Assembly (NCBI GenBank): GCA_022706085.1
Contig: JAKJDF010000004.1
Span: 266,403-330,402, forward strand
DNA length: 64,000 nucleotides
Source: Candidatus Latescibacterota bacterium
Lineage (GTDB): Bacteria; Latescibacterota; MWCZ01
Direction: 5' to 3'
A program made the position numbers and the translations under genes. Positions 45,101-53,297 of the stretch are shown here, in pieces (positions within the stretch are counted from its first letter, which is position 1; each line of letters starts with the position of its first letter). A model generated the notes under the pieces. The model ran no database searches, was not told where the DNA came from, and was given only the letters and a program-made list of their open reading frames with translations.

Positions 45101-45245
45101 AGGCGCGGCAGGCGCGGCAACGGTGAATCTCGTGGTGCGGGACCCTGCCGGAGCGCAGGCAACTGCGCGGGTACGGATTACGATCCAAGCGGCGGCACCC
45201 GTGCAGGTTCCATCACCGAGTGGCGGGCGTACTACTCCGCAGTAG
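39195..45245 (+). CDS. Giant exported protein: parallel beta-helix plus twelve cadherin-like tandem repeats
   Basis: 2016 residues. A signal peptide ends near residue 27 (SAFA). About 30-370 form a right-handed beta-helix with short IxxNxxxGIxxxxS coils (e.g. NTVVGSSTAGIICANNSNPTI). About 380-850 hold Ig/FN3-like domains (TPPPTPTLASPEDGA, NDPPTPFVMLQPERDS). From about 858 to 2000 there are twelve repeats of about 94 residues, each opening with V-N-D-P-P and containing an E-D-x-S/T, D-P-D-N-T, N-W-x-G and D-P-x-G-L. These are cadherin-like modules that often bind calcium through such Asp-rich turns. It ends in a low-complexity Ser/Pro tail with no sorting signal I recognise. An adhesin or biofilm protein is likely. 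ATG 39195 is preceded by a GGGGG run. Confidence 0.75.
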   Translation: MTASDKWTERALRFLLSCVLFCWTQSAFAQGETGAPTPHADTTRTQIVSADSSVAGNVSGFWPRATYLVTDGLTVSAGDTLVIEAGSTILFQAPKDREKLSINCLGRLIVAGQDSAPVTFASAIPEGGAGRIWGGILYVGNMADGRVENAVFRNAEIGIQVRRGIIADRPAEADSSNPIPEYILRRPTGPVVIRNCTIDSASFNGLVFVGVDSSVVAENNLIQNCSSGISCEEGARPVLRLNRILNNTSTGIICSSESSPLITGNTVVGSSTAGIICANNSNPTIGGCIIAKNGIGISVTKSNPMITRCTIAKNEFSGIIAYEGAAPIVSACNIRGNGLSGIDNRSSGNVAAERVWWGFITTDQRKAPVLDGGRRRERGEPVPEGQTGSVRIANSLSSPSLEAPGTPRQAQELILARDNAITNRFPERGEVSNGDTVWIQVRAVDESPYLEDEAIIVFRSSSGGAAGTQRVLTESSASSGIYKGYVIASLAEGDPNIVVQVRNGDVITVETGTTPPLSARVVFVSKPPAIQNLRVDGQRRGARLTNQRPVFSWRYWDNENDPQRGTELELSTDSTFLTQHWKHAANGPLSSYTFDGPALARGQTYFLRVRASDGYNFGRWSVTSFHMNTPPPTPTLASPEDGAILTDPRQKPVIAVRNVRDADGDAVSYIFQAAYGEDFSSARLRAGGPEASLPVPEDPASDITVWRAMPQLYENTRIWWRAKATDGTEESEWSAPRSFSLNTANDPPTPFVMLQPERDSTTNSLTPRLEWSHSYDPDPGETISFVVAFGRNKDLRDAVIRHVEPVNEPVQSYQLTPSEMLLDNTSYYWTVRLEQDGRVLFPANTAARDTTSVWRFFVDTGNDPPVVAGIPPVVMTEDTPYKMNLGRYISDPDHPTDALKVTVTGTEHLTAALSPGNELTLTPAQNWYGGPERVRILVVDPILAKANGEISVSVTPVNDAPALAPVPNQSIAEDTDLRVDLKPFISDVDNTASEMRWTATVDTRKLTISIADGVATIRGTQDWFGTTPVRVTATDTGGLSASSEFNVSVTPVNDPPAVVQIPSIRTKEDEAAVVQLDNYVTDPDNQKGDLRWSAVAEEPLTVTIDPATRRASISAPQNWAGVERKVTFTVADPDGLSDRIVVAVGVEAVNDPPTIAAIPDQRFNEDATLTLDLDPFVSDPDNTAREMTWTAASGANIRAAVDAATRRVTFSASTNWYGGPEAIRLTATDPGGLRATQSVNVSVISVPEAPVFARIPAANIDEDGQFVLALDEYLSDPDHRNDQLTVSFVAPQNVKVELDRRTRRLTLSAPPNWNGGPETVSLEAVDPDNERASATFAVTVRPVNDPPALRAIPPVAFREDESATLRLTEFVTDPDNTPEQIQWSFTGQSHVKVQTAQGVATFSADKDWNGTETLTLKATDPGGLFAQTQVRVNVTPVNDAPVLRQLPPVAFDEDGSSTVRLFDFVSDVDNTNEQLTWEVSGNSRIKVAIARGTATFTAEPNWHGAENLTITVADPDGLRASSSFAATVRSVNDPPVIARIPPVSFEEDGRTTVDLAPFGSDADGDALTWTAASANPNLRVSVSGTMLTISALPDWSGGPVNVTVTATDPSAAKATGVIPVSVTAVNDPPALKALAPVTFAEDGSATLNLLNQVADPDNTPAQMRWDVSGADKVKVRVVQGVATFSAEPNWHGSETLTIAVTDPGGLSARGTLPVTVTSVNDPPVISRLSPVSFNEDESAAVDLAPFGSDPDGDPLTWSATSANPNVRVAVSGTMLTISALPDWSGGPANITVTATDPAGAKATATVPVTVRSVNDPPELRELPSVNFNEDSTATLRLAQYVSDKDNTPAQMSWQVSGNTNVRVRFAQNVATFSAEPDWSGSESVTITVSDPQGGSSSQNVQVTVRPVNDRPRVQPIPDATVEAGGHTEIDLAPFASDPDRDPLTWQVAGQTGRITPVVTGSTLRITAAEGAAGAATVNLVVRDPAGAQATARVRITIQAAAPVQVPSPSGGRTTPQ
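43936..43992. repeat. 57-bp exact direct repeat inside the giant gene, copy 1
   Basis: Identical to 44500-44556, offset 564 bp, i.e. two repeat modules. It encodes the same strand-turn (VSGTMLTISALPDWSGGP) in modules 7 and 9. Confidence 0.9.
44500..44556. repeat. 57-bp exact direct repeat inside the giant gene, copy 2
   Basis: Partner of 43936-43992. It shows recent duplication of a two-module unit in the cadherin-like array. Confidence 0.9.
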
Positions 45246-45278
45246 AAATCTCATTGCGCTTGCAAGGGGACAGGACCG

Positions 45279-46151
45279 TTGTGGTGGATACTTTTCGGCG
45301 TTTTTGTCGCACCGGCCCTGTTCCTTTTTCTCGTCGTTGCGGCCGCCACTCTGATGCCAATGCGCGTCGGAATCAGTGTCCGGGGTCAGGTGCGGAGCGC
45401 GAAGGAATGGGGAGGACGCGCCACATTTGGTGTGCGTTTTTTCGGGGGCATGATTGGTCCGGGCTTCCGGGTTGAAGGTGAAACATCCACCCGACCTCAT
45501 CTTGCTGGTGGCGTACTTTTCTGGCGGTGGTTTCTTCCGGTCAAATCGTTGGGTTCCATTTTCAGGAAAGCCCCTGAGGTCAGGGAAGTACCCTCTGCAC
45601 CTGCGTCGGCCACACGTGAACACGAAATGGCCCCGGTACGGCCACCACCGGAAACAGGCCCGGCGACGCGCGCACGAGTCGAAAAGGACCTGGAAACGGG
45701 AGGCCCCGCCGACTGGACACGGCTTCTCGAGGACTCTGACCTTGAGGATTTCCCGATTGACTGGCAACGTACCGGCCGCCCTGAAAGTGCGGCAGCCGGG
45801 GCGCTCGCGGGTCTGCGAGCGGGAATTGCCCGCGTGTGGCCCTTTGTTCGTGAGGCGCGCCGCCGGTTCAAGGGCGCCGTCAAACTGCATTTTTTCCGCC
45901 TGACCGGGTCATTCGGCACGGGCGATCCGGCGGGCACGGCGTGGTTGCTGGGAGCCGCTTATGCCCTCGCCGGGGCCAACGGTTCCGCCGATTCGGTGAG
46001 GCTTGCCAGCGATTTCCAGAGAGCGATTGCAGATGGGCGTTGCGAGTTGGAGTGGAAAATAAGCACGATACGACTATGGGTGGCTGCACTGGCGCTTGCG
46101 TGGCTCAACTGGAAGCACACACGCGCATTGCGGAAAAAGAAGGAGACCTGA
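45279..46151 (+). CDS. YtfI-like (DUF2953-type) membrane protein
   Basis: 290 residues. The N-terminus is a strong membrane segment (about 1-25, WILFGVFVAPALFLFLVVAAATL) followed by a beta-like stretch MRVGISVRGQ and FGVRFFGG. A Pro/Glu/Ala-rich disordered region lies at about 95-170. The C-terminal half has the family block RLTGSFGTGDPAGTAWLLGAAYAL and a final basic helix. Proteins of this type neighbour GerW/YtfJ genes in Bacillus, and here too the next gene is GerW-like. The start is TTG 45279 with AGGGGA about 8 bases upstream, 33 bp after the giant gene. Its function is unknown; it may be a membrane partner of the GerW-like protein. Confidence 0.65.
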   Translation: MWWILFGVFVAPALFLFLVVAAATLMPMRVGISVRGQVRSAKEWGGRATFGVRFFGGMIGPGFRVEGETSTRPHLAGGVLFWRWFLPVKSLGSIFRKAPEVREVPSAPASATREHEMAPVRPPPETGPATRARVEKDLETGGPADWTRLLEDSDLEDFPIDWQRTGRPESAAAGALAGLRAGIARVWPFVREARRRFKGAVKLHFFRLTGSFGTGDPAGTAWLLGAAYALAGANGSADSVRLASDFQRAIADGRCELEWKISTIRLWVAALALAWLNWKHTRALRKKKET

Positions 46152-46165
46152 CAATCGAAGCCTTG

Positions 46166-46516
46166 ATGCAGACACTGCTGGAGCGTCTGCGCGACCTCGT
46201 GCGGACGGAAACGGTTATCGGGAAGCCGATTGAAGCGGGCGGGGTGATCATCATCCCGGTTTCGCGCATCTCGGTCGGGTTTGGCGCAGGCGGCAACATG
46301 AATACGCAGAGCGCCGCTGGAGGGCTGAAAGGCGGGGGTGGAGGCGGGGGAGTGCGCGTGGAACCGCTCGGGTTCGTCGTTGTAAGCGACGGCAAAGCTG
46401 AGGTACTCCCGATGAAACCCGACGAACCCGCCATCAATAAGATCGTGGACATGTTACCGGGCATCTGGGATTCGGTACGTTCGATGCTCGACAAACGCGA
46501 CAGAAAAAAGGAGTAG
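46166..46516 (+). CDS. GerW/YtfJ-family protein
   Basis: 116 residues from ATG 46166. Family blocks are TLLERLRDLVRTETVIGKPI, IIPVSRISVGFGAGG and the glycine-rich loop LKGGGGGGGVRVEPLGFVVV, then a C-terminal KIVDMLPGIWDSV. In Bacillus the homologue YtfJ/GerW is needed for spore germination, but the family is widespread in non-sporulating bacteria, where its role is unknown. The start is uncertain: AAGGAGA lies at 46140-46146, too far from ATG 46166 and TTG 46163 and too near CTG 46149; the frame stays open upstream into the previous gene. The overlap or near-overlap with the YtfI-like gene implies coupled expression. Confidence 0.75.
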   Translation: MQTLLERLRDLVRTETVIGKPIEAGGVIIIPVSRISVGFGAGGNMNTQSAAGGLKGGGGGGGVRVEPLGFVVVSDGKAEVLPMKPDEPAINKIVDMLPGIWDSVRSMLDKRDRKKE

Positions 46517-46538
46517 GAACCCCGGATCAACGTCAGAA

Positions 46539-46570
46539 GTGCCTGCACCGCCAGACCCGGGTGCAGGCAC
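46539..46570. terminator. Bidirectional terminator-like hairpin between convergent genes
   Basis: Perfect 11-bp inverted repeat GTGCCTGCACC...GGTGCAGGCAC with a 10-base loop, lying between the ends of the GerW-like gene and the converging glycosidase-like gene. T-runs are weak. Confidence 0.5.
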
Positions 46571-46631
46571 ACTTCAGTCTTCGCGAGAGAATCCGGGGCA
46601 CACCTCCCGCCGCATACCGAAAGATCCTGCG

Positions 46632-48314
46632 TCAATCCTCCAGACTGAATTTCAGATCGGGAAGTGGATATCCATCGGCGTCCGTGATGCGAAACGTGTA
46701 CATCCATCCGCCCTTCGCGTTGATAGTAGTCACGTTGATTCGTGTTACCCCCGCGGGTATGTGGATAGGGACTTTCGCCTCGAATTGATACCGGTCGAGG
46801 TACATGGCTCCGTGGCCTCGTTCGGGGTAACTCGCGCGGTCAAACACCACCCTGTCTCCCACCTGGACAACAATCCCGTCGTCCCACCCGACATTCAGCC
46901 ACGCATCGGTCGCCTTGGGCGAATGAACATACGTTGCAAGATGGACGCTGGAGTCGTCAGTCATCAGGTAATCTGTGAACGTTCGCATGGAAACGACGCC
47001 GCGGTTGTCCTGAACCGCCCACGGGAACCACCTGACTGCCCCGTCGCGCCCGAAAAACACCTGAGACGGGGAGATTGGCAGGGAAAGCGCTTCCCTCGCC
47101 GTGCGCGCTGGATCAACAAAGGGGTTGCTTAGAACACCAAGCGCCCACCATTTCGCCGGAGTGCCGAACGCGTTGCAGAGTTCAGTAACATCGATCCGTC
47201 CTTCGTCGAATCGTTTCGTGGCATCGAACAGACGTATCATGCGTGGATCGGCCTCCGGAGTCTGGTCGTAACGGACTCGTTCCCGAAGGATATCGTGCCA
47301 TATCGGAATGAATACGTCGGCTCCCGGATACGTAGCGGAGAGGCCGTAACGTTCCCTGTTTTCCGCGGACGGCAACAGCCATATGGGCTGGCCGCTGAAC
47401 GACCACATGAACCGCTTCGTCGTGGAACGCAGAATGCGCATCTGTTGCCGTAGTTCCGCCATCTCCTCATTCCATGGTCTCACCGGGTAATCGTCCGCAC
47501 CTGTTTCCACCATGTGGCAGGGCCACACGCCGGGCGCCATGGTACACACCCTCCGCCAGTACTCAAGACTGGTCCCGGAAAGGAACCGATCCATCTTCCC
47601 GTCTTCGTGACGCGGAATCGCCGCCTGTGTAACCGGCTCGTGCAAGGTGTAGGAGTACTCCGTTCCGAAGTGAAAGCCTCCGGGGGCGTTTCGGTCTGCC
47701 ATCTCTTCTATGAGCCCTTTGACGAATTCCCGGGCAAGAGGCCTCCCCTCCAGAGAACCGGGGAGATTGAAGATCACGGCTTCGGGAAATTCGTCAAGAA
47801 CTGCCGACATGACTACGCGCCCCTGCCTGTACGAAGCCACCATCAAGTCACCCGGGGTGTAGCCAGCATACGTATAAACCGGGTGGTCCAGCGAGTAACG
47901 CGGGTACGGATATTCGGTGTCAATGCTTATTCCGCGGAAGCCAGCTGACTTCGCAGCTCTGCCCAGCGCTGAGAAATGTTGCCTCAATTTCTCAGTGAAT
48001 TCGTTTGAAAGGAGCGTCTCCGGTGAAGGCCAGGGTTCGCTTTCACCAAAGGAAATTGCGAGTAAGTTTTCGGCGCAGCCCACCGACTTGAGCGCGGCCA
48101 CATTCTCTCGGGCCAGCACCAGCCAGCCCGGGTTGGTCGCCGGCGTGTTGCCGACGCCGATATTCGCCAGCACACCGGAATCCCAGCTGCCACACTGGAA
48201 GAAGAACCCGTCGTACAGCCCCTTGATTTCAGCTGCGTGTTCGTTAAGGTAGGCCGTAGGCGACACCGAGTAACAAATGATCGCGGGAATAGCGAGAGCG
48301 GTGGGAGCGGGCAT
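46632..48314 (-). CDS. Putative glycoside-hydrolase-like protein, family unassigned
   Basis: 560 residues, no typical signal peptide. The N-terminal 380 residues look like a TIM barrel acting on sugars (GFRGISIDTEYPYPRY with a D-x-E pair near 130, FHFGTEYSYTLHEP near 210, MWSFSGQPIWLLP near 300). The last 120 residues form a beta-sandwich (WLNVGWDDGIVVQVGDRVVF, INVTTINAKGGWMYTFRITDADG) that resembles a carbohydrate-binding or galactose-binding-like module. I do not recognise the exact family. ATG 48314 has AAGGAA 6 bases upstream. It stands alone between the GerW-like gene (convergent) and the isc operon (divergent) and may complement the glycan genes at 2-22 kb. Confidence 0.5.
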   Translation of the reverse strand: MPAPTALAIPAIICYSVSPTAYLNEHAAEIKGLYDGFFFQCGSWDSGVLANIGVGNTPATNPGWLVLARENVAALKSVGCAENLLAISFGESEPWPSPETLLSNEFTEKLRQHFSALGRAAKSAGFRGISIDTEYPYPRYSLDHPVYTYAGYTPGDLMVASYRQGRVVMSAVLDEFPEAVIFNLPGSLEGRPLAREFVKGLIEEMADRNAPGGFHFGTEYSYTLHEPVTQAAIPRHEDGKMDRFLSGTSLEYWRRVCTMAPGVWPCHMVETGADDYPVRPWNEEMAELRQQMRILRSTTKRFMWSFSGQPIWLLPSAENRERYGLSATYPGADVFIPIWHDILRERVRYDQTPEADPRMIRLFDATKRFDEGRIDVTELCNAFGTPAKWWALGVLSNPFVDPARTAREALSLPISPSQVFFGRDGAVRWFPWAVQDNRGVVSMRTFTDYLMTDDSSVHLATYVHSPKATDAWLNVGWDDGIVVQVGDRVVFDRASYPERGHGAMYLDRYQFEAKVPIHIPAGVTRINVTTINAKGGWMYTFRITDADGYPLPDLKFSLED

Positions 48315-48742
48315 GAAGCGTTCCTTTCTCTTTCTTTGCTGTTCCGGGGTGCAGTGCGGGAGATCAGATGGGAAAAACCTGCGCGTAAGGTCCGAACGTA
48401 GCTGGACGGGAGACTACCATGGGTTGATTGCATAGGTCTTCGAAGTACTCCGTGAACAAGAATATGACCGAGTTCGCCGCGACGCAACGTGCCACCGGGC
48501 GCCGGCATGCAGATTGCCCCTGCGTTTTCCAGCGAATCGGAGGAACTCAACCGCAACGTCGAGGGTTATTCATGGAGAACGCAGCAAGTACCGGGGAGTT
48601 GGCGGCGATAATTCTCCAGAGCGCCGTTGCAGGCTTACTTTTTGAACATTTTGCTTGCAAAAGTCGGAGGGCGCCGGTACATTTTGTTGGCAACGCACTT
48701 CGCGAGCACAACGGCACGAACACGCGACGGAGACTGAGAAAC
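48315..48742. other. Divergent intergenic region upstream of iscS
   Basis: 428 bp. The iscS frame stays open back to 48428, but the extra residues lack family similarity. The region contains the candidate promoter 48655-48683. An IscR-type repressor gene, usual at this place in proteobacterial isc operons, is absent. Confidence 0.5.
48655..48683 (+). promoter_or_regulatory. Candidate isc operon promoter
   Basis: TTGCAA-17 bp-TACATT, 59 bp upstream of the iscS ATG. The same TACATT -10 occurs at 21796-21825 and 58764-58793. Confidence 0.4.
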
Positions 48743-49960
48743 ATGGTGAAAACCCCCATATACATGGACAATCATGCGACGACACCGGTGGACCCGCGGG
48801 TGCTTGAGGCAATGTTGCCCTATTTCACCGACGTTTTCGGCAACGCGGCGAGCAGAAACCATGTGTTCGGTCATCAAGCGGAAGCCGCCGTGGAGGAGAT
48901 GCGAGGAGCAATAGGCGCCGCCATCGGGGCCGACCCCAAAAACGTCATTTTCACAAGTGGCGCGACGGAATCCGACAACATGGCCATAAAGGGCGTCGCG
49001 GAATTCTACCGGGAACGTGGCAACCACATCATCACCCAGGTAACTGAGCACAAGGCGGTTCTTGACACCTGCAAGGAGCTTGAGCGACGGGGGTACGAAG
49101 TAACTTACCTGCCGGTCGATCGCCATGGTCTCATCGACCTCGACGATTTGCGGAAAGCGATAAAGCCGGAAACGATTCTTATTTCCGTCATGATGGCCAA
49201 CAATGAGATCGGCACGATTCAGCCTGTCAAAGAAATCGGTGTGATCGCCAAGAAAAGGGGCGTTTTGTTCCACAGCGACGCCACACAGGCGATCGGGAAG
49301 TTGCCCGTTCACGTCGACGAACTGGGGATAGACCTCCTTTCGATGAGCGCCCACAAGATTTACGGCCCCAAAGGCGTGGGAGCATTGTACGTGCGGGGGA
49401 AGAACCCGCGCGTCCGTCTTGCTCCTCTGTTCCACGGAGGCGGGCACGAACGAGGGATGCGTTCCGGAACGCTCAACGTGACAGGGATCGTAGGCTTTGG
49501 CCGGGCATTGCAGATCGCCGTTGACGAGATGGAAAATGAGTCGGCACGCGTCAAAAGGTTGCGTGACAAGCTTGAAGCCGCGCTTAAGGATCGGTTGGAC
49601 GAAGTCTTCGTGAACGGACACCCCACTTTGAGGCTGGCGGGCAACTTGAACATGAGTTTCGCCTACGTGGAAGGTGAGTCTTTGCTGATGGGACTGCGGG
49701 AGATCGCTCTCTCAAGCGGTTCCGCCTGCACCTCGGCAACTCTGGAACCGTCCTACGTTCTCAAAGCCATCGGTGTCAGCGACGACCTCGCTCACACCAG
49801 TCTGCGTTTTGGGCTCGGACGGTTCAACACGGAAGAGGAAGTGGATTACACCGCAGATCGCGTCGTGGAAGAGGTGAACAGGCTGCGCGAGATGTCGCCG
49901 TTGTATGAGATGGCGAAATCCGGAGTTGATCTGAAAACAATGGCATGGAAACGAGACTGA
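48743..49960 (+). CDS. iscS: Cysteine desulfurase IscS
   Basis: 405 residues, almost the length of E. coli IscS and very similar to it throughout, including the C-terminal [21 protein letters not shown]. It takes sulfur from cysteine (PLP-dependent) and hands it to IscU. The PLP Lys205 sits in [10 protein letters not shown] and the persulfide Cys329 in [14 protein letters not shown]; the long mobile loop marks it as group I (IscS/NifS). ATG 48743 is preceded by GGAG about 11 bases upstream. It is the first gene of the isc operon; iscU follows 52 bp later. Confidence 0.97.
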   Translation: MVKTPIYMDNHATTPVDPRVLEAMLPYFTDVFGNAASRNHVFGHQAEAAVEEMRGAIGAAIGADPKNVIFTSGATESDNMAIKGVAEFYRERGNHIITQVTEHKAVLDTCKELERRGYEVTYLPVDRHGLIDLDDLRKAIKPETILISVMMANNEIGTIQPVKEIGVIAKKRGVLFHSDATQAIGKLPVHVDELGIDLLSMSAHKIYGPKGVGALYVRGKNPRVRLAPLFHGGGHERGMRSGTLNVTGIVGFGRALQIAVDEMENESARVKRLRDKLEAALKDRLDEVFVNGHPTLRLAGNLNMSFAYVEGESLLMGLREIALSSGSACTSATLEPSYVLKAIGVSDDLAHTSLRFGLGRFNTEEEVDYTADRVVEEVNRLREMSPLYEMAKSGVDLKTMAWKRD

Positions 49961-50012
49961 CGACGCAGCAACGCATCACGCATTACGCGTGAATGACACA
50001 GGAGTTTTCTGG

Positions 50013-50429
50013 ATGGCTTACTCTGAGAAGGTCCTTGATCATTACAAAAACCCGCGCAATGTGGGGAGCTTTGATCCCAGCGACGAGAATGTGGGAACCG
50101 GTCTCGTTGGTGCCCCGGAATGCGGGGATGTGATGAAGCTTCAGCTCAGGATAAACGATGATGGGATTATTGAAGACGCGAAGTTCAAGACATTCGGGTG
50201 CGGAAGCGCAATTGCCAGTTCCAGTTATGCCACCGAACTCGTAAAGGGAAAGACTGTCGACGAAGCCTTCGCCATTCAGAACAAGAAGATCGTGGAGGAA
50301 CTGAGTCTTCCACCCGTAAAAATACATTGCTCTGTCCTGGCTGAGGGCGCGATCAAGGCAGCGGTAGAGGACTGGAAACGACGGAAAGAAGCGAAAGCGC
50401 GAGAGAGTTCAGTACCCGAAAAACGGTAA
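50013..50429 (+). CDS. iscU: Iron-sulfur cluster scaffold IscU
   Basis: 138 residues. The scaffold ligands are present: Cys37 and Asp39 in PECGD, Cys63 in FGCGSAIASSS, and His105-Cys106 in KIHCS. LPPVK at 99-103 is the recognition site for the HscA chaperone, which is encoded downstream. [2Fe-2S]/[4Fe-4S] clusters are assembled on it with sulfur from IscS and passed to apoproteins. ATG 50013 follows AGGAG by 8 bases; an upstream in-frame start lacks similarity. The C-terminal tail (residues 118-138) is a charged extension. Confidence 0.97.
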   Translation: MAYSEKVLDHYKNPRNVGSFDPSDENVGTGLVGAPECGDVMKLQLRINDDGIIEDAKFKTFGCGSAIASSSYATELVKGKTVDEAFAIQNKKIVEELSLPPVKIHCSVLAEGAIKAAVEDWKRRKEAKARESSVPEKR

Positions 50430-50473
50430 GGTAAAACCCGGTATCCGCCACGGACCCGAAGGAGTCGCAGGAC

Positions 50474-50824
50474 ATGGAAACGCAGACGGCAGGTGCCACC
50501 GCTGAGCTTGTTCGCATTTCCGATAGCGCGGCCAAGAAAATCCTCGCGCTGATGGCCAAACACCCGGAATCCGACGGGCTGAGGATTCAGGTGCGGGGAG
50601 GTGGTTGCAGCGGCATGCAGTACGAGTTTTCGGTCGACAAACTCCGGGAACGGGACAGAGTAGTGGAGCACAACGGTGCGAGAGTACTCATAGACCCGAA
50701 AAGCGCGATCTACGTTCGAGGTTCGAATTTCAACTACGTCAAAAACCTGATGGAGGAACGGTTCGAAATCAAGAATCCGAATGTCAAATCCACGTGCGGA
50801 TGTGGCACCTCATTCCGGATATGA
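50474..50824 (+). CDS. iscA: Iron-sulfur carrier IscA (HesB/A-type)
   Basis: 116 residues. Three conserved cysteines are in place: Cys45 (GGGCSG) and Cys108/Cys110 (STCGCGTSF) at the C-terminus. A-type carriers accept clusters from IscU and pass them to target enzymes. The start has GGAG at about 9 bases. The last codons overlap the ATG of hscB (ATGA), implying coupled translation. Confidence 0.95.
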   Translation: METQTAGATAELVRISDSAAKKILALMAKHPESDGLRIQVRGGGCSGMQYEFSVDKLRERDRVVEHNGARVLIDPKSAIYVRGSNFNYVKNLMEERFEIKNPNVKSTCGCGTSFRI

Positions 50825-51423
50825 CATCTTCTCACTATGACACGCGAGCGCCGGAGATCGTTCATGACCCGGACAGCAACAACTATTTCGACGTCCTGGG
50901 CCTTCCCACCAGACTGGCGTTGAACGAAAAGGACTTATCTGACCATTACTATGCGCTGAGCCGCCTCTACCATCCAGATTTCCATCAGAATGCGTTGCCT
51001 GCTGAGAGACTGCGGGCGCTACGTCGCACTGCAGCGATAAATGACGCGTTCACCACTCTCCGAGATCCAGTCAACCGCGGCCGCTGGTGGCTTGAGTTCA
51101 ATGGGCGGAAACTGTCCCTCGCCCCGGGAGTACCTCGCGAACTCGGGTCCCTTGTGTTCGACGTCCATGATGCGCTGGAAAGATTCCGTAGCGCCGAAGC
51201 AGACATCACCGAAATCCGGCGTTTCAAGGAAATTGCGCAAGATGAACTCCGGCTCAGGAACGAGGACCTAGCCGCACTTTTCGGCGAGCTTGATGAGGCT
51301 GGAGCGCCCCGCGCCGATGGCCTTCTTTTCACGCGCCTTGAAAATCTTCTGGCCGAGATATCCTACCTGCGGGCGCTCACGCGGGACATAGAGCGTACCC
51401 TCGAAAACACGGATGAACGATGA
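50821..51423 (+). CDS. hscB: J-domain co-chaperone HscB
   Basis: 200 residues. The N-terminal J domain (about 20-90, [12 protein letters not shown]) has the HPD motif at 51-53; the C-terminal three-helix IscU-binding part spans about 110-200. It recruits IscU to HscA and stimulates ATP hydrolysis. No N-terminal zinc finger is present, as in bacterial HscB. The ATG overlaps the iscA stop by 4 bases, and its own stop overlaps the hscA start by 4 bases. Confidence 0.92.
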   Translation: MTSSHYDTRAPEIVHDPDSNNYFDVLGLPTRLALNEKDLSDHYYALSRLYHPDFHQNALPAERLRALRRTAAINDAFTTLRDPVNRGRWWLEFNGRKLSLAPGVPRELGSLVFDVHDALERFRSAEADITEIRRFKEIAQDELRLRNEDLAALFGELDEAGAPRADGLLFTRLENLLAEISYLRALTRDIERTLENTDER

Positions 51424-53267
51424 GCCGAATTCTCGGAATAGACCTCGGTACGACGAACAGTTTGATCGCGCAGGTTGTTGACGGTGTTCCTCGTGTAATC
51501 CGTGACCCGCAGACAGGGGAACGTCTTCTGCCGTCGGTGGTTGCGTTCACCGATGACGGTAAGGTGCTTGTCGGCCAGGCTGCGCGCGATGCAGAGAGAA
51601 ACGGCTCCGGCATTGTCATTTCTTCGGTAAAAAGGCTCATGGGCATCGGGATGGAGCACGTGAACGAAGATGACCGCAAGCAGTTCCCGCTGGCTCAGGC
51701 AGACTCGGGACCCGTCAGATTCACGATCGGCAACCAAGCCCTGACGCCGCCCCAGATCTCCGCGTACCTGTTGCGCGAGTTGAGACGGCGCGCGGAACAG
51801 GCTCTTGGCGAGCCGTGCAACGACGTGGTGATCACGGTCCCCGCGTATTTCAACGACAGTCAGCGCCAGGCCACGCGCGATGCGGGGAGGCTCGCCGGAT
51901 TGCAGGTGTTGCGTCTTGTCAATGAACCGACTGCGGCGAGTCTCGCGTACGGTCTGGATAGGCGTGACCACGGTACAGTGGCAGTTTTCGACTTTGGTGG
52001 AGGCACGTTTGATGTCTCGATTCTCCGTCTGCAAGACGGGATTTTTGAGGTGCTGGCGACCAACGGAAATACGAGACTCGGGGGAGACGACTTTGACCGT
52101 GCGGTGGCGGGATGGCTTCTTAAGAAGGCTGCCGACGAGTGCGGGCTGCCCCAAATCATGACAGATCACCGGGTTTTCACTCAGGCCCGACGGGAAGCGG
52201 AAAACGCGAAAATTCGGCTTACGACAGAACCGGTCACCGTCGCTACGCTCGTTCTCCCCGGAGTGGACACCCCATATGAGGCGCTTCTTACAAGGGAGGA
52301 ATTCGAAACCATCATCCGAGCTACGGCGGAACAGACAATTGTGCATTGCCGAGAAGCGCTCAAGGACGCGCAGATCAGGCCGGAGGAAATTGACTCGGTT
52401 GTCCTGGTCGGTGGTTCCACGAGAATACCGCTTGTTCGGACCCTGGTGCGTGAGTTTTTTGGGGTCGAACCGCTCGCGGATATCGATCCGGACGAAGTGG
52501 TTGCTCTGGGAGCCGCGGTGCAGGCCGACATACTGGCAGGCGGAACCAAGGATATGCTTTTGCTCGATGTCGTTCCGTTGAGCCTGGGAATTGAAACGAT
52601 GGGCGGCGTAATGACGCGGCTCATTCATCGCAATACGAAGATTCCCTGCACCGTTGTCGAGGAGTTCACCACGCCGGCGGACAACGTCACGAGCATTGAC
52701 ATCCACGTGTTGCAGGGCGAGCGGGAATTCGCGCGCGATAACAGGAGCCTGGCGCGATTCAAACTGCCGGTCGAGCCTCTTCCTGCCGGCATGGCGCGAG
52801 TGCTCGTCATGTTTCTTATCGATGCCAACGGCATCCTAAGTGTCACAGCCATCGACGAAAAGACAAAAAATGAGCACACAGTGGAGGTTAAGCCGTCCTA
52901 CGGGTTGACAGACGAGCAAGTGGAGGAAATGCTGATAGACTCATTTGACAACGCGGAGCGGGATGTCACGGAGCGCCTCCTCGCCGAGGCGGTCGTGGCG
53001 GCTGAAAGCATCCTGCTTCACACGGATAAGGCGTTGAAAGAAGGTGCCGACCTGCTTCAACCCGAGGAGCGCGACGAGATTGTGAGCGCGGAGACCGCGT
53101 TGAGAAAGGCTCTTGAATCCACTGATCGGCAGACGATTCTTGACGCAACCGCCGCTCTCGATGCGGCAACGAAACCGCTTGCGGATCGCTTGCTGGATCG
53201 CGCCGTGAATCGCCTTCTGAAGAGTCGAACCGTGGACGAAGTCCTGGCTTCCGATGAGGCTGTTTAG
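51420..53267 (+). CDS. hscA: Hsp70-type chaperone HscA
   Basis: 615 residues. Hsp70 signatures are complete: [10 protein letters not shown] at 6-15, [12 protein letters not shown] near 190 and [14 protein letters not shown] near 325, followed by the substrate-binding domain ([11 protein letters not shown]) and a helical lid. The position in the isc operon and the HscA-like length identify it as the specialised chaperone that pulls on IscU's LPPVK to release clusters, rather than DnaK. It begins with a 4-base overlap with hscB. Confidence 0.95.
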   Translation: MSRILGIDLGTTNSLIAQVVDGVPRVIRDPQTGERLLPSVVAFTDDGKVLVGQAARDAERNGSGIVISSVKRLMGIGMEHVNEDDRKQFPLAQADSGPVRFTIGNQALTPPQISAYLLRELRRRAEQALGEPCNDVVITVPAYFNDSQRQATRDAGRLAGLQVLRLVNEPTAASLAYGLDRRDHGTVAVFDFGGGTFDVSILRLQDGIFEVLATNGNTRLGGDDFDRAVAGWLLKKAADECGLPQIMTDHRVFTQARREAENAKIRLTTEPVTVATLVLPGVDTPYEALLTREEFETIIRATAEQTIVHCREALKDAQIRPEEIDSVVLVGGSTRIPLVRTLVREFFGVEPLADIDPDEVVALGAAVQADILAGGTKDMLLLDVVPLSLGIETMGGVMTRLIHRNTKIPCTVVEEFTTPADNVTSIDIHVLQGEREFARDNRSLARFKLPVEPLPAGMARVLVMFLIDANGILSVTAIDEKTKNEHTVEVKPSYGLTDEQVEEMLIDSFDNAERDVTERLLAEAVVAAESILLHTDKALKEGADLLQPEERDEIVSAETALRKALESTDRQTILDATAALDAATKPLADRLLDRAVNRLLKSRTVDEVLASDEAV

Positions 53268-53297
53268 CGGACACCAATTGGAGCGGACAGGACCACA

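Noticed and set aside
39195-45245. CRISPR or satellite repeats in the repetitive region
   Set aside because: Repeats are long, diverged, in frame at about 282 bp and encode protein modules; no short spaced repeats are present.
48428-48742. N-terminal extension of IscS
   Set aside because: The frame is open, but the residues have no similarity to IscS, and ATG 48743 gives the exact family start and length.
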